Below are positions 43,387 to 54,569 of a DNA stretch of 64,000 nucleotides, one piece after another. The stretch covers positions 42,816,191-42,880,190 of the forward strand of contig JAOANR010000013.1 of NCBI GenBank assembly GCA_030278955.1, read 5' to 3'. Below the pieces are notes generated by a model. That model did no database searches and was not told where the DNA came from. It was given only the letters and a program-made list of their open reading frames with translations. A program made the translations under genes and the position numbers. The stretch is from Hygrophila difformis (lineage: Eukaryota > Streptophyta > Magnoliopsida > Lamiales > Acanthaceae). How positions within the stretch are numbered: position 1 is the first letter of the stretch; each line of letters begins with the position of its first letter.

Positions 43387-43740
43387 ACGAGAGGTTTGAG
43401 AGCCACGGCGATGAGGGCATCGCCAATTTAGCGGGGGGAGAATGTTGACCGACGGCCTCAGGCTCCGCTTGGTGGTCGCCCTTGGCCCGCAGTCCCGAAG
43501 ATTATGGTTGCTGTAAGGCTCGTCTGCCGTTGGAATCTAAATTGAAGGATCCCATAGTTTCCGGAGTTGCTCTATGATGTTGTCCAACCCGACCCTTCGG
43601 ATGGACCGTTTGGCGGAATAGTGCTGGGAATCAGTCTATTAGCCACACGGTGCGCCGCAGTCCCGATACGGACCCGGCGCCCCGTGACAGTTGGTATCAT
43701 GTCTCCATCCCATTGGCCAAAAGAGATAAGACCAAGTGCG
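43387..43740. other. GC-rich island of unknown origin
   Basis: About 350 bases with clearly higher GC than the surroundings, with sharp borders to the MITE on the left and to a CSK fragment on the right. No motif was recognised. The composition would fit organelle-derived DNA, but that is only a hypothesis. Confidence 0.4.
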
Positions 43741-44110
43741 CCGAGCTTTGAGCAATTTAATTGAGGGTGCCTTGTGGCTCCTCATATATGTGCGCACGTA
43801 CAAGAGCGTGTGCAAATTCTATCAAAGTTTCTGGTCTTGGTTGGGCATAACTTTTTGCAGAAACTCACGGCTACTTTCTTTATTCATATCCAATTGCTAA
43901 TGTTTCGGGTGTGCCTTGATTTTTGGAAAAAAGATAGATAAAATATTTTATTAGTAAATAAAGATGAAAAGACAAATATTTTCTAACGAAGTAAAAATTA
44001 ACAATTATGATTATAGAAGTATATACTTTAATTTGTTGCCATGCATGGAATAAATAGTAGTTGTATTTGTGAACATTATTCGACCACAATTGAATAAGTA
44101 AATATCCATG
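43741..44110 (+). pseudogene. CSK 3' remnant and flank (duplicate 1)
   Basis: cgagctttgagcaatttaat and tgagggtgccttgt at 43741-43775 match CSK exon 8 near 38217. gcagaaactcacggctact near 43857 matches CSK intron 8 near 38478. From about 43880 the CSK 3' flank follows (tatccaattgctaatg). Large internal deletions remove most of the gene. Confidence 0.8.
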
Positions 44111-44255
44111 CATGAACAGAGTTTAGAAAACAGAAACACATCTACAAGCTAGCAAGCAACAATATACCACTAACATGCATGCATTATTAGCTACTTTTGC
44201 TCTAATCTTTACAAGAAAACCCTCCAATTTAAACCACAACTAACACTTTCAAAAA

Positions 44256-44729
44256 TCATTCATAAAGAGAGAGACATGCATGGACCTCACGGCGACACAA
44301 AGGGCAAACATGATTTTCCCTAAGCCATCGAGCAATGCATTGACTGTGGAAAAAATGACCACAACCCAACTTCAAGACCACCACATTCTCCTCAAACTCC
44401 TCAAAGCATATGATGCAGCACGCCTCGTCGTCGGCATCATCGGTGCCACTTATAACCGTGGCTTCAACGTCCCATACTGCTGAAGATCCGCTGGCTGCAG
44501 CTGCAGCGGCGGCGCTGCTGCTTCTCCTTCTCCTCCTCCGATTCATCGCCATTATTTCCTCGTAAATCTCGCCCCCGTCCCGTGGCCTCCGGATGGCTCT
44601 CGCATACTCATCTTCAAAACTAGGGTTTGCCCGCTTCCGATCCTCGAACCAATCCACCCACGACCTGAATTCCTCGGCCGGCACCAACACCCTTCGGACA
44701 ATGTAGATCCCCACGACCGTATCATCATC
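44256..44729 (-). pseudogene. RING-H2 copy B, C-terminal part
   Basis: From the insertion point at 44729 the minus strand reads DDDTVVGIYIVRRVLVPAEE, then the conserved RRPRDGGEIYEEIMAMN and Arg/Ser/Ala tracts, then a complete RING-H2 finger (CIICFEEF, GCGHFFHSQC, CPLC) and the tail REVHACLSLYE. It is separated from its N-terminal part (50223-49802) by a Copia element. The upstream fusion reading in frame from the LTR begins MFSRAYSTDD. Promoter separation makes normal expression unlikely. Confidence 0.88.
44725..44729. repeat. Copia target site duplication TCATC, left
   Basis: TCATC precedes the left LTR and recurs at 49802-49806 after the right LTR. Confidence 0.92.
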
Positions 44730-45014
44730 TGTTGAATAAGCTCGAGAGAACAATGTAAATAACTGTCATGTGTATTGATATCGAAAATGAAGAAGAAGGA
44801 ATGTTCCAGTTACAATACACAGACTCAAACATATATATACTCAAGTCTAGCTAAAACGTGTTAACACTTTTACAAAATGCAAATGACACTTTAAAGAGGA
44901 AAGACACAATTGCCCTGCTAACTCAACATGAGTTAGCCAACACCTTGAACTCCTTGAGCTGCATGACCTGCTGCACCTGCTGCACCACCTTGAACATCAT
45001 CATAATATTCAGCA
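44730..45014 (-). repeat. Copia LTR (3' LTR of the element)
   Basis: 285 bp; identical by eye to 49517-49801. The gag-pol frame reads into it and stops at 44933. Confidence 0.95.
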
Positions 45015-46060
45015 TCCCCCCCGCAAACTGAACGTCGCCAGAGGTTCAGTTTGGAGCAAAGAAATTGGAACACCTTAGGAGGCAATCCCTTGGTGAACAT
45101 GTCGGCCAACTGAGATGAGGAAGGCACAAATGTAGGATTGATGAGCTGCTTTTGATAGTAATCTCGAACATACAAGCAACCAATGTCAATATGTTTAGTC
45201 TTTTCATGATGCATAGGATTCTTCACAAGTTGAATTGCCGAGAGATTGTCACAGAAGATAGGATAGGGACCTGGTAGAGGAAGTTTAAGTTCTTGAAATA
45301 AGGAACCAATCCAAAGTAATTCTGATGCCACAGCCCCCAAGCTCTGATACTCTGCCTCTGTAGAACTTTTCGACACATAGTCTTGTTTCTTAGTCTTCCA
45401 GGCTACCAAACAATCACCTAGAAAGACACAATATCCTGTGAGGGATCTTCTTGTGACTGGACAATTGCCCCAGTCGGAATCACAATACCCCTTGATGTTA
45501 AGAGATAAACCAAACGGGTAGAAAAGGCCAAGTTGAGGACTCTTGTGCAGATATTGTAGGACATGTATCACTCCTTGCCAATGATCTTTAGAAGGTGCAT
45601 TCATGTATTGGCTAAGTTGTTGAACACTATAGCATATATCAGGGCGTGAGAAGCCAAGGTAGAGAAGTTTTCCCACCATCTTCCTGTAAAGATGGGGATC
45701 TTCAAAGAGAGAACCATCTGCTGACATGGTCTTATGAGCTTGACAAGGGGAGTGAGCCTTGGGATTAGGAGGCACGGCCACTTCAGTAAGCAAGTCAGTG
45801 GTGTATTTGGTTTGAGAGATAGAATAACCAAAATCTGAGGCAATGATCTCAAGGCCAAGAAAGTATGCTGCTGCTCCCAAGTCTTTGATAGTAAATCTGG
45901 CATGTAATTTATGTTTGATGTCTTGGATCTCAGTGGAATCAGCACCAGTAATGAGAACATCATCAACATAGACAACAAGCATGACAATACCAAGCTGAGT
46001 AAATTTCAAGAAGACACACTGATCAACATAGGCAGGGGAATAACCACAATCCTTGAGAAA
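44933..46060 (-). pseudogene. Copia pol, C-terminal part: end of RT and RNase H
   Basis: Continues the frame of 49396-46061 after a TAG. It opens with FLKDCGYSPAYVDQCVF, then the RT active site VVYVDDVLITG, and LYRKMVGKLLYLGFSRPDIC. RNase H follows, with CDSDWGNCPVTRRS, STEAEYQSL and FCDNLSAIQLVKNP, then HIDIGCLYVRDY. All catalytic acids seem present. The last 25 or so residues (DAEYYDDVQGGAAG and onward) are encoded by the LTR. Without readthrough of the TAG this part is not made from the same start. Confidence 0.9.
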
Positions 46061-49000
46061 CTAAGATAATGCTCCATACCATTGCCTTGGAGCCTGTTTA
46101 AGTCCATAGAGTGATTTCTTTAGCTTGCAAGCTTGATCAGCTGTAGCTCCAAGTCCAGGAGGACATTGCATGTATATATCCTCTTCCAGTTCACCATGGA
46201 GAAAGGCATTGTTCACATCAAGTTGGGACAGAGGCCATTTAAAGGATGCAGCAAGGGCAAACAAGAGTCTGACACTTACTGTCTTGGCAACTGGTGCAAA
46301 AGAATCTTTGTAATCTTCACCATATTTCTGATGAAAACCCTTAGCAACTAACCTTGCTTTGTATTTGTTGATAGTACCATCTGAGTTGTGTTTCACCCTG
46401 AAGATCCATTTACAACCAATAGGGCGCTTACCAGCAGGCAGTGTAACAACATCCCAGGTTTGATTTGTTTCAAGGGCTTCTAACTCAACTTTCACAGCAT
46501 TTTCCCAATGTAAGATTCCTTTAGTTTGTTCATAAGATTGTGGAACAAACTCTGGATCCACCACTGATCCACAATAATAGTCTTTAAACCTGCTTGGCAT
46601 TCTTCTCTCTCTTTGAGGTGTCTCTGGTCTAGATGCAATGGTGTCAGCTGTCTCATTTGTGCAAAAAGTAAGTGAAATAGGCTGGACCAAAGGAGGTGGA
46701 CCAGCTGATGTAGAGGCATCTCCAAGAGCTTCTACAGAGTTTTGTAAGGTCTGTGTCTCAGTAGGAGACACAGAAGAGTTAATGTTAGGGGTTTGGCTCA
46801 TTGACTCATGAGGAGTCAAAGGAGAGTGCTCTTTTGCCTGAGGTGTAGTAGGCTCCACAGGAAGAAAGGATGTATACTGAGTTTCAGTGGGAAACTCAGG
46901 TGAAGATGTATGTAGGGTGAGTGTTTGGGATAAAGTAGGGCTGCTACTATCCTTAAAAGGGAAAATGGAATCAAAGAATGTGACATCCCTTGAGATATGT
47001 ATCCTTTTAGTGGCCAGATCCAATATTCTGTAGCCTTTCTTGTTTGGAACAAGACCTAGGTGAACTCCTTTTAAGCCTCTTGGATCTAGTTTACCAACAT
47101 GAGGCTGTAGTATCTTCATGTAACAGAGACACCCGAAGGTATGTAGTGAGTTAAGATCAGGTTTACTACCTTGAAGTATTTCACATGGTGACTTCCATCC
47201 TAGGAGCTTAGAGGGCAGTCTATTGATAATGTATGCTGAGGTGAGCATGGCATCTCCCCAATAAGCTTTTGGGACTCCAGAAGTTATCAGTAAGCTCCTA
47301 GCCACTTGCACAAGGTGTTGATGCTTTCTTTCCACTCGGCCATTTTGTTGGGGGGTGTAGAAGCAGGATGTTTGATGTATTATCCCCAAGCTTTTGAGGA
47401 GTGATTGACAGGCTTTATTACAGAACTCAGTTCCATTGTCTGATCTCAGAACCTTGACCACACCATTATACTGAGTCTTGACTAATGTAAAGAACTGGGA
47501 CAGAAGATCTGTGGTGTCTGATTTATATTTCAACAGAAATATCCATGTAGCTCTTGAAGCATCATCAACTATAGTCAACATGAATCTGAAGCCACATCTA
47601 TCTAAAGGGGTGAAGGGCCCCCAAACATCACAGTGAATTAGATCAAAGGGTGTCACAGCTTGAGAATTGCTATTGTGAAAAGGAATTCTATGCATTTTAG
47701 AGGCATAGCAGACATCACAGGGAATAGAAGTGGATTCATTTATTTCATAGCCAAGATGTTTCATTACAATAGATGAAGGATGGCCAAGTATATTGTGCCA
47801 ATCCTTTACAGACTTAGAAGCATGATTGACAACAGAATTAATAGAAAAGGAATTTGAGTCATTAGCAGAAGAACAACTGACTGTGTATAGTTTGTTAAGC
47901 AATGGAACTTTGAGTAAGATTCTCCTAGACTTCAGGTCCTGCAATATACAATAAGTGGGATAAAAAGTGGCAAAGTATTGTAGGTCTTTGCCAAGTTGAC
48001 TAATGGAAATCAGGTTTAGGACAATGCCAGGCACATGATAAACATTAGGTATTATGAGAGAGTTGTTCAATTTCACTGAACCGATAAGGGAAGGGAACTT
48101 CAAGGAGCCATCTGGCAGAGTTATAGAATGTTTGATAGAACAAGGCTGAGGATCAAGCAATAATGAAGGTGTAGCACAGATGTGACAGCTAGCTCCAGAG
48201 TCAAAAAGCCATAGATTGCTCAAATTGAAAGAAGAATGAGTTAAGGAGCTACCTGCCATGAAGACTCCACCAGCATAGTCAACAGGAGTGCAGGTATTTG
48301 AGCTTCCAATATTGGATTTTGCCAGCTCTCTGATCATCTCTTCTAGCTTAGCAATTCGATCTGAGTCATTTCCACCTGAATGTTTGTTAGTTCCAGTTGA
48401 TTCAGAACCAGAAGTGATAGCTGCTGCAGTGGAGCTATTTCCTCTTTTGTCAGTTAAGGCTTTGTACCAATCTGGTACAACACCTGTGAGTAAGAAGCAG
48501 TTGATCTTCTGATGGCCTTTCCTTTTGCAGTGATCGCATGTTGCATTTTTGTTGGCAAACTTGTAGCACTTTTCTTTCGAATGACCTGTTTTCTTACAAT
48601 AACTACAAACAACACTACTGCCTCTTCCAGGTACAGATGATCTATCAGTAATGTCTTTATCAAGAGTGGCAAGAGCAAAATTAGAGTCACTAGCAACAAC
48701 ATCAGAATTTCCATTTTGTGTCTCCACATTGCATAGCATAGAATGTGCCTTACAAACTGTAGGAAGAGGATCCATAAGCAGTATCTGATTACTGACGTGA
48801 GTGTAGTTATCATTCAATCCCATTATAAACTGAGTGAGAAGCTCATATTCATCAGAATCCATTAGAGCTTTTAATGTTTCCGCACTACACGACTTAGGGA
48901 AGGGTTTCAATGCCTTCAAATTATGCCATTGTGATTTTAAATCACTGTAATAGCTGGTTATGGATCTATTTCCCTGAGTCAAATTAGCAAGTTGCCTTTT

Positions 49001-49396
49001 CAATAGAATCACCTTAGGTCCACTAGTTATGCCATAGCTATCTTCCAACTCTTTCCACAAATCATACGAAGTTTCAATGTGTAAATACTGACTAGTAATT
49101 TCAGGAATCAGCGAATTGTGCAACCAAGTAAGTATCATGCAATCAACCATCATCCAATCATCATACTGAGGATCGTCACTAGGAGGACAGGTAAAAGTAC
49201 CTTCGATGAATTTTATTTTCTTCTTAATACGCAGGGTGTTGCGAACTGCAACTCTCCATGAATTCCAATTTTTCCCATCGAAAAGGATTGGAGCTAGCTT
49301 CAAGTGCGGCTGATCAGCTGCAGTGAGAACCAGCTCCGGACACAGCGGCGGCGATGATGTAACTTCAGCGGTTACTTCTTCAGAGGTAGTCGCCAT
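46061..49396 (-). CDS. Copia gag-pol polyprotein up to a TAG in the RT
   Basis: 1111 residues from ATG at 49396. The order is: Gag ([32 protein letters not shown]), two zinc knuckles ([14 protein letters not shown] and [14 protein letters not shown], about 265-305), protease ([12 protein letters not shown], near 395-410), pre-integrase region ([10 protein letters not shown]), integrase core ([26 protein letters not shown]), then the RT start ([50 protein letters not shown]). The frame stops at a TAG (46063-46061) just after WYGALS; the same frame then continues unbroken to 44933. It is otherwise of the full Copia length and order. Confidence 0.93.
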   Translation of the reverse strand: MATTSEEVTAEVTSSPPLCPELVLTAADQPHLKLAPILFDGKNWNSWRVAVRNTLRIKKKIKFIEGTFTCPPSDDPQYDDWMMVDCMILTWLHNSLIPEITSQYLHIETSYDLWKELEDSYGITSGPKVILLKRQLANLTQGNRSITSYYSDLKSQWHNLKALKPFPKSCSAETLKALMDSDEYELLTQFIMGLNDNYTHVSNQILLMDPLPTVCKAHSMLCNVETQNGNSDVVASDSNFALATLDKDITDRSSVPGRGSSVVCSYCKKTGHSKEKCYKFANKNATCDHCKRKGHQKINCFLLTGVVPDWYKALTDKRGNSSTAAAITSGSESTGTNKHSGGNDSDRIAKLEEMIRELAKSNIGSSNTCTPVDYAGGVFMAGSSLTHSSFNLSNLWLFDSGASCHICATPSLLLDPQPCSIKHSITLPDGSLKFPSLIGSVKLNNSLIIPNVYHVPGIVLNLISISQLGKDLQYFATFYPTYCILQDLKSRRILLKVPLLNKLYTVSCSSANDSNSFSINSVVNHASKSVKDWHNILGHPSSIVMKHLGYEINESTSIPCDVCYASKMHRIPFHNSNSQAVTPFDLIHCDVWGPFTPLDRCGFRFMLTIVDDASRATWIFLLKYKSDTTDLLSQFFTLVKTQYNGVVKVLRSDNGTEFCNKACQSLLKSLGIIHQTSCFYTPQQNGRVERKHQHLVQVARSLLITSGVPKAYWGDAMLTSAYIINRLPSKLLGWKSPCEILQGSKPDLNSLHTFGCLCYMKILQPHVGKLDPRGLKGVHLGLVPNKKGYRILDLATKRIHISRDVTFFDSIFPFKDSSSPTLSQTLTLHTSSPEFPTETQYTSFLPVEPTTPQAKEHSPLTPHESMSQTPNINSSVSPTETQTLQNSVEALGDASTSAGPPPLVQPISLTFCTNETADTIASRPETPQRERRMPSRFKDYYCGSVVDPEFVPQSYEQTKGILHWENAVKVELEALETNQTWDVVTLPAGKRPIGCKWIFRVKHNSDGTINKYKARLVAKGFHQKYGEDYKDSFAPVAKTVSVRLLFALAASFKWPLSQLDVNNAFLHGELEEDIYMQCPPGLGATADQACKLKKSLYGLKQAPRQWYGALS

Positions 49397-49503
49397 GGAA
49401 CAATCGAATTAGAAGCAGAAAAAAAAGAGGTAAAATTGAGGTACGAAGTAGAAGCTGCAGCTGAAAATCGATTCAATCGAACAATCCAGAATCGAAGATG
49501 AGA

Positions 49504-49516
49504 GGCTCTGATACCA
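49504..49516 (-). other. Copia primer-binding site
   Basis: TGGTATCAGAGCC on the minus strand, immediately after the 5' LTR, complementary to the 3' end of plant initiator tRNA-Met. Confidence 0.9.
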
Positions 49517-49801
49517 TGTTGAATAAGCTCGAGAGAACAATGTAAATAACTGTCATGTGTATTGATATCGAAAATGAAGAAGAAGGAATGTTCCAGTTAC
49601 AATACACAGACTCAAACATATATATACTCAAGTCTAGCTAAAACGTGTTAACACTTTTACAAAATGCAAATGACACTTTAAAGAGGAAAGACACAATTGC
49701 CCTGCTAACTCAACATGAGTTAGCCAACACCTTGAACTCCTTGAGCTGCATGACCTGCTGCACCTGCTGCACCACCTTGAACATCATCATAATATTCAGC
49801 A
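49517..49801 (-). repeat. Copia LTR (5' LTR of the element)
   Basis: 285 bp, TG...CA ends; identical by eye to the other LTR. Confidence 0.95.
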
Positions 49802-50223
49802 TCATCTTCTTCCACGTCAAGGGCAAAGTTATAAATTTTATCCGCAAGCTCGCCATCGGAATAGACGCGCTCCGGCTCATGTATCAAACGGAGGGGATCG
49901 TCGTCGTCGTCGTTAGTGATGCCGTCGTGCTCGGTCCAAATGCAAGGGTAATCAAATGAGAAGGGGAATAAGTCGTGGTCATGGCGGAGGCAATGCCGCA
50001 GAGTTGATTCGAGTGTTGGGAGATGAATTTGATGGGTTTGGCTGGCCTTGAAGCCATGGAAAGGACGGCGAAAGCGTAGGTCGGATTGATCGTAGAAATC
50101 AACGACAACGTGGATGTTGATGACGAAGGTGGTGGTGGGGTCGGGAACGGAGAAGCTGTAGGCGTGGACGTCAATTGAGGAGACGTCGTGGGAATTCAAG
50201 GGTGGAAGCCAATCCATCTCCAT
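49720..50223 (-). pseudogene. RING-H2 copy B, N-terminal part, fused to an LTR-coded tail
   Basis: Starts at ATG 50223 with MEMDWLPPLNSHDVSSIDVH and follows copies A, C and D to KIYNFALDVEED, where the Copia LTR begins (49801). The frame then reads through LTR sequence for about 26 residues ending GVQGVG. The resulting 167-residue ORF keeps the unrecognised N-terminal domain and lacks the RING finger. The promoter region upstream is intact. Confidence 0.88.
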
Positions 50224-50544
50224 GGATGATGATGATGATGATTATTACTACTATTGGTGCTGCAAATTCGAAGCTAGCTAAGCTAGGGTTTATGCGATGA
50301 TGATGATGTATAAATATGTAGCAGTTTATTATACGAGATGGAGTTGTAATTATAGTGGGAGTCTAATTTATTTCCATTGGGATATGTATCTTCTTTTATT
50401 TTTTATATATGGAAACATGATCTTTGTTCCAACAATATATACATATTTAATTAAATTATCTGCAAGTTATAACCATTCTCTGGCCTTCTCAAGAATAGAT
50501 GATGGGATTTCCATTGAATTTTTCCCCTCCTTTTTGAATAAATA

Positions 50545-50592
<48 letters not shown>

Positions 50593-51214
50593 GTGCGCAA
50601 TGCACGCACTTATGTTTTATTACTAATAATCTTTCTAAAAAGAAATTTAATTAGTATTTTATAAAGCATAAATCTTGTAGTGTATATATGGAGAATCCAA
50701 TTATATATAATAAAAATATATCAAATTTAGAGTTTAAAAGTATTACTCCATAATAACCAAAATATTTTAGGTATATAAAAGATGTGATTAATACAACACA
50801 TAGAGTAATGTACAGGAACACAGACATTATTACATGCTTACGATCACAATTTAAAACATCCAGAACACAGATGTGAGTGCTGGGTCGCGTTCGATGTTTT
50901 GAGAAATGTTGTGTCTTTTTCTATACCAATTTTAAATGATACTTAACCAAAAAAGGGTTGGAAAAATGTAAGACTAAATCTGGTCCAAAGGATAAGGCGG
51001 ATGGAAACAAAAAAATCCCACATAAAATCTGTTATAGAAAATAAACAATACGCACAATCTTCTGAAATTTGGGACCACATTCTTTGCCACAACACGTGCA
51101 CAAATTATATTCTTCACATTAATTTCCACAATTTAAGGAATAAAAAAATGTTAAATCCCCTCAATTACAACCAATCACTCAAAGTCTCAAAGCATAAAAA
51201 GGAATGTAATTTTA
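50224..51214 (-). other. upstream region of RING copy B
   Basis: TATA-like tataaata at 50309-50316 (minus-strand TATTTATA, 86 bases from the ATG). Homology to the other copies persists to about 50760, including the palindrome gtgcgcaatgcacgcac at 50593-50609. An ATT microsatellite (about 50546-50591) is expanded here relative to copies A, C and D. From 50760 to 51214 no feature was recognised. Confidence 0.65.
50546..50591 (+). repeat. ATT microsatellite upstream of RING copy B
   Basis: About 15 TTA/ATT units. The sister positions have only two to four. Confidence 0.95.
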
Positions 51215-51216
51215 TA

Positions 51217-51698
51217 CTCCCTCCGTCCCACGAAAGTTGACGCGTATTCCTTTTTGAGCTGTCCCACGAAATTTGACACGTTTCCTTTTTTAGATAAATT
51301 AAATTAACATAAATATAATTAGAATCTTAAGGGTTTCTAAAAACTCATTAAAAGTAATTACTTTAACTATTCTGCACAACTCCCAATACACTTTTATTTT
51401 TCTATACAAATCCCTTACATTTCTTTAATTCTCTATATCTCAAAATAGGTACAAATAAAAATTATATAAAATATATATTATAAAACTAGACACCTAGACG
51501 ATTCTAACAAGACCACACTTGAATATTTTTTTCTAATTAAATCATTACCATAATATTAAGTCAAAGTTAAACAATAAGTAAAGTGAATATTCATTAAAAT
51601 TTTAAACACAAATACTCACAACACTTTAACCATTAAACCCCACTACATAAATTACCGTACCCAAAAGAAACGCGTCAACTTTCACGGGACGGAGGGAG
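51217..51698. mobile_element. Stowaway-type MITE with long inverted ends
   Basis: CTCCCTCCGTCCCACGAAAG and CTTTCACGGGACGGAGGGAG; about 28 bp of inverted repeat with two mismatches, TA on both sides (51215-51216, 51699-51700). The left subterminal word is repeated (gtcccacgaaatttgacacg near 51261). 482 bp, no ORF. Confidence 0.88.
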
Positions 51699-51700
51699 TA

Positions 51701-52003
51701 TAATCTACTACCATATATGGAATGGAACTCATCCAGAGAATAGCTCCGCATATGGGGAGTCAGGATAGTAACTCACTCCGTATTCAATTGTGAACACTAT
51801 TCGACCTTATTAATGCTTTTAAGCTGCTAATAATTGAATAAGTAATTAAATATCCATGCATGAACAGAGTTTAGGAAAACAGAAACATATGTACAAGCTA
51901 GCAAGCAACAATATACCATTAACATGCATTATTAGCTACTTTTGCTCTAATCTTTATTACAAGCAAACCCTCCAATTTAAACCACAACTAACACATTCAA
52001 AAA
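51701..52003. other. downstream flank of RING copy C
   Basis: It matches the downstream flanks of copies A, B and D (tccatgcatgaacagag, aagcaaaccctccaatttaa). It contains the uninterrupted counterpart of the hAT target near 51890. No gene. Confidence 0.7.
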
Positions 52004-52888
52004 TCATTCATGAAGAGACAGACATGCATGGACCTCACGGCGACACAAAGGGCAAACACGATTTTCCCTAAGCCATCGAGCAATGCATTGACCGTGAAAA
52101 AAGTGACCACAAGCCAACTTCAAGGCCACCACATTCTCCCCAAACTCCTCAAAGCATATGATGCAGCACGCCTCGTCGGCATCATCATCATCGCCGCCGC
52201 CTGCATTGATAACCGTCGCTTCAACGTCCCATACGCCCGACGACACGCTGGCTGCTGCTGCAGCGCTGCTCCTCCTTCTCCTCCTCCGATTCATCGCCAT
52301 TATTTCCTCGTAAATCTCGCCCCCGTCCCGTGGCCTCCGGATGGCTCTCGCATACTCGTCTTCAAAACTAGGGTTCGCCCGCTTCCGATCCTCGAACCAA
52401 TCCACCCACGACCTGAATTCCTCGGCCGGCACCAACACCCTTCGGACAATGTAGATCCCCACGGCCGTATCATCTTTCACGTCAAGGGCAAAGTTATAAA
52501 TTTTATCTGCAAGCTCACCATCGGAATAGACGCGCTCTGGCTCATGTATCAAACGGAGGGGATCGTCGTCGTCGTCGTCGTCGTTAGAGATGCCGTCGTA
52601 CCCGGTCCAAATGCAAGGGTAATCAAATGAGAAGGGGAATAAGTCGTGGTCGTGGCGGAGGCAATGCCGCAGAGTTGATTCGAGGGCTGGGAGATGAATT
52701 TGATGGCTTTGATTGGCCTTGAAGCCATGGAAAGGATGGCGGAAGTTTAGGTCGGATTGATCGTAGAAATCAACGACAACATGGATGTTGATGAGGAAGG
52801 TGGGGTCGGGAACGGAGAAGCTGTAGGCGTGGACGTCAATTAAGGAGATGTCGTGGGAATTCAAGGGTGGAAGCCAATCCATCTCCAT
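52004..52888 (-). CDS. RING-H2 protein, copy C, intact
   Basis: Intronless, 294 residues. It starts MEMDWLPPLNSHDISLIDVH. The unrecognised N-terminal domain has a DFYDQSDLNFRHPFHGFK core, a HLPALESTLRHCLRHDHDLF segment and an Asp tract of seven (near residue 106) encoded by GTC repeats on the plus strand. The middle has RRVLVPAEEFRSWVDWFEDR, then an Arg tract and a short Ala tract. The RING-H2 finger (about 241-281) has CIICFEEF, ACGHFFHGQC and CPLC with all eight ligands, and the tail is REVHACLSLHE. Probably an E3 ubiquitin ligase; partner and substrate unknown. No transmembrane segment or signal peptide is evident. Confidence 0.88.
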   Translation of the reverse strand: MEMDWLPPLNSHDISLIDVHAYSFSVPDPTFLINIHVVVDFYDQSDLNFRHPFHGFKANQSHQIHLPALESTLRHCLRHDHDLFPFSFDYPCIWTGYDGISNDDDDDDDPLRLIHEPERVYSDGELADKIYNFALDVKDDTAVGIYIVRRVLVPAEEFRSWVDWFEDRKRANPSFEDEYARAIRRPRDGGEIYEEIMAMNRRRRRRSSAAAAASVSSGVWDVEATVINAGGGDDDDADEACCIICFEEFGENVVALKLACGHFFHGQCIARWLRENRVCPLCRREVHACLSLHE

Positions 52889-52974
52889 GGATGATGATGA
52901 CGATTATTATTATTACTATTGGTGCTGCAAATTCGAAGCTAGCTAGCTAGGGTTTATGCGATGATGATGATGTG

Positions 52975-52982
52975 TATAAATA
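52975..52982 (-). promoter_or_regulatory. TATA box of RING copy C
   Basis: TATTTATA on the minus strand, 87 bases upstream of the ATG. A telo-box-like AAACCCTAG lies between it and the start. Confidence 0.55.
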
Positions 52983-53271
52983 TGTAGCAGTTTATACTAG
53001 ATGATGGAGTTGTAATTACTAATTATAGTGGGAGTCTAATTTATTTCCATTGGGATATGTATCTTCTTTTATTTTTTATATATGGAAACATGATCTTTGT
53101 TCCAACAATATATACATATTTAAATTATCTGCAAGTTATAACAGTTTTTTTGGCTTCTCAAGAATAGATGATGGGATTTCCATTGAATTTTCTCCCTCCT
53201 TTTTGAATAAATATATTATTATTATGTGCGCAATGTTCGCACTTATGTTTTAATCTTTCTTAACAAAATTA

Positions 53272-53525
53272 CTCCCTATGTCACAACTAACTTTTCGTCT
53301 TTTAACTTTTGCCCACGACCCAATATACATTTTTTAACCATCAATATCTCATAATATATATAACTATGTAAAATATATATTCTGAAACTATACGATTAGA
53401 TGAATCTAATAAGACCCAACTTGACTATTTTTCTCCAAATATATTTTGCAACAACGTTGAGTCAAAGTTGAATAATGAACAGTGTCAAAAAGTCAAACCA
53501 GACAAATTTGTTGGGACAGAGGGAG
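53272..53525. mobile_element. Stowaway-like MITE upstream of RING copy C
   Basis: CTCCCTATGTCACAAC and TTGGGACAGAGGGAG, flanked by TA (53270-53271, 53526-53527). It interrupts the duplicated upstream region of copy C; sister copies lack it. Confidence 0.8.
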
Positions 53526-53755
53526 TAATTAGTATCTTATAAAGGGTAAATCTTCTTGTGTATATATGGAGAATCGAATTGTATATATAATTAATTAAAT
53601 ACTAGTACGCCAGCCCGCGCAATGCGCGGGAGGTATGATCTATAGTTTGTAAATTGTTTGGTTTGTAATACGTTATATTGTGATATAAAAAATATTATAT
53701 TATTCCTTACACATTCCGTCCGGTACTTTTACTATTTACTAAAATCAACCATTCA

Positions 53756-53825
53756 ATGCCCACCAGATGCCCGAGGAATTAGTTCTAAGTCTAATGTGGT
53801 CTGGGGATACCCGCTATAAGCCAAA
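53756..53825 (+). mobile_element. SINE family 1, fragment
   Basis: caatgcccaccagatgcccg, then gaggaattagttctaagtct and ctggggatacccgctataag match the 3' half of the copies at 27583 and 28632. Confidence 0.5.
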
Positions 53826-54316
53826 ACACATTCTACGCAATGCCACTACAATCGTGTGTTGTTCGCCCGCGGACTTACCATATTAACCTTAGTAATAGGT
53901 ATAATAATATATTTCAAAAAAATATTATTATATTATAATTTACAGAAAAAAATTACCTTATGGAATGTAAGATTTTATAAGGAAGTCTCTCTTTGAAACA
54001 TATTTCAAATGCATACTAATTAATAATTACATTTTTAAATCTTGATATAATATATATAGTTTAGTTGTTTTATTAATTATAAATTAATTATATTATTTAA
54101 AACAAATCACTCAAAATATTAGGATTAAAAGAATATATATTTATAAATTCTACAAAGAAAAATATTTTAAAAATTGTGGGATACATATATTGTAAAAATT
54201 ATATTTAAAAAATATTTAATGTAAAATCTTTATAGTTAGATGCGTACCTAAATTGGTTAGTCCGTGGGCTACTGACCAATTTAGGTCCAATTCAATTGAA
54301 TATTAGTTTTATCTTC

Positions 54317-54410
54317 ATTCCAATTGGACCCAAGACTAATCCCTCGAGGATCTGGTGGGCATTGAAGGGTTGCCTCTCCCAATACAGAATTCTACATACA
54401 AAAATTTATT
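54317..54410 (-). mobile_element. SINE family 1, fragment, minus strand
   Basis: The complement reads gcagaattctgtattgggag, ctcgagggattagtcttggg, as in the copies at 4453 and 27583. Just upstream an 11-bp hairpin, cctaaattggt and accaatttagg, occurs at 54247-54285. Confidence 0.5.
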
Positions 54411-54569
54411 TCAAAAAAATATTATTATATTATAATTGATATAAAAAAATACCTTATACAATATAAAATATTGTAAGTTAATCTATCTTTGAAACATATT
54501 CAAAATGCATACTTATTAATAATTATAATGATTATAAATATATTACTTATTGTAGTGGCATTACGTAGA

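Larger units (their letters stand above)
44730..49801 (-). mobile_element. Ty1/Copia LTR retrotransposon, nearly intact
   Basis: 5072 bp, with 285-bp LTRs (44730-45014 and 49517-49801) that look identical base for base, starting TGTTGAATA and ending TATTCAGCA. A 5-bp duplication TCATC flanks it. The primer-binding site, complement of ggctctgatacca (49504-49516), directly abuts the 5' LTR and fits initiator tRNA-Met. A G-rich polypurine tract (complement at 45015-45023) abuts the 3' LTR. A single gag-pol frame is broken by one TAG. Identical LTRs imply a very recent insertion. It splits RING copy B. Confidence 0.96.

Noticed and set aside
52010..52630. 206-residue plus-strand frame over RING copy C (and equivalents at 57823 and 41401)
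   Set aside because: Antisense shadow of the RING gene; it follows the conservation of the minus-strand protein and has no domain of its own.
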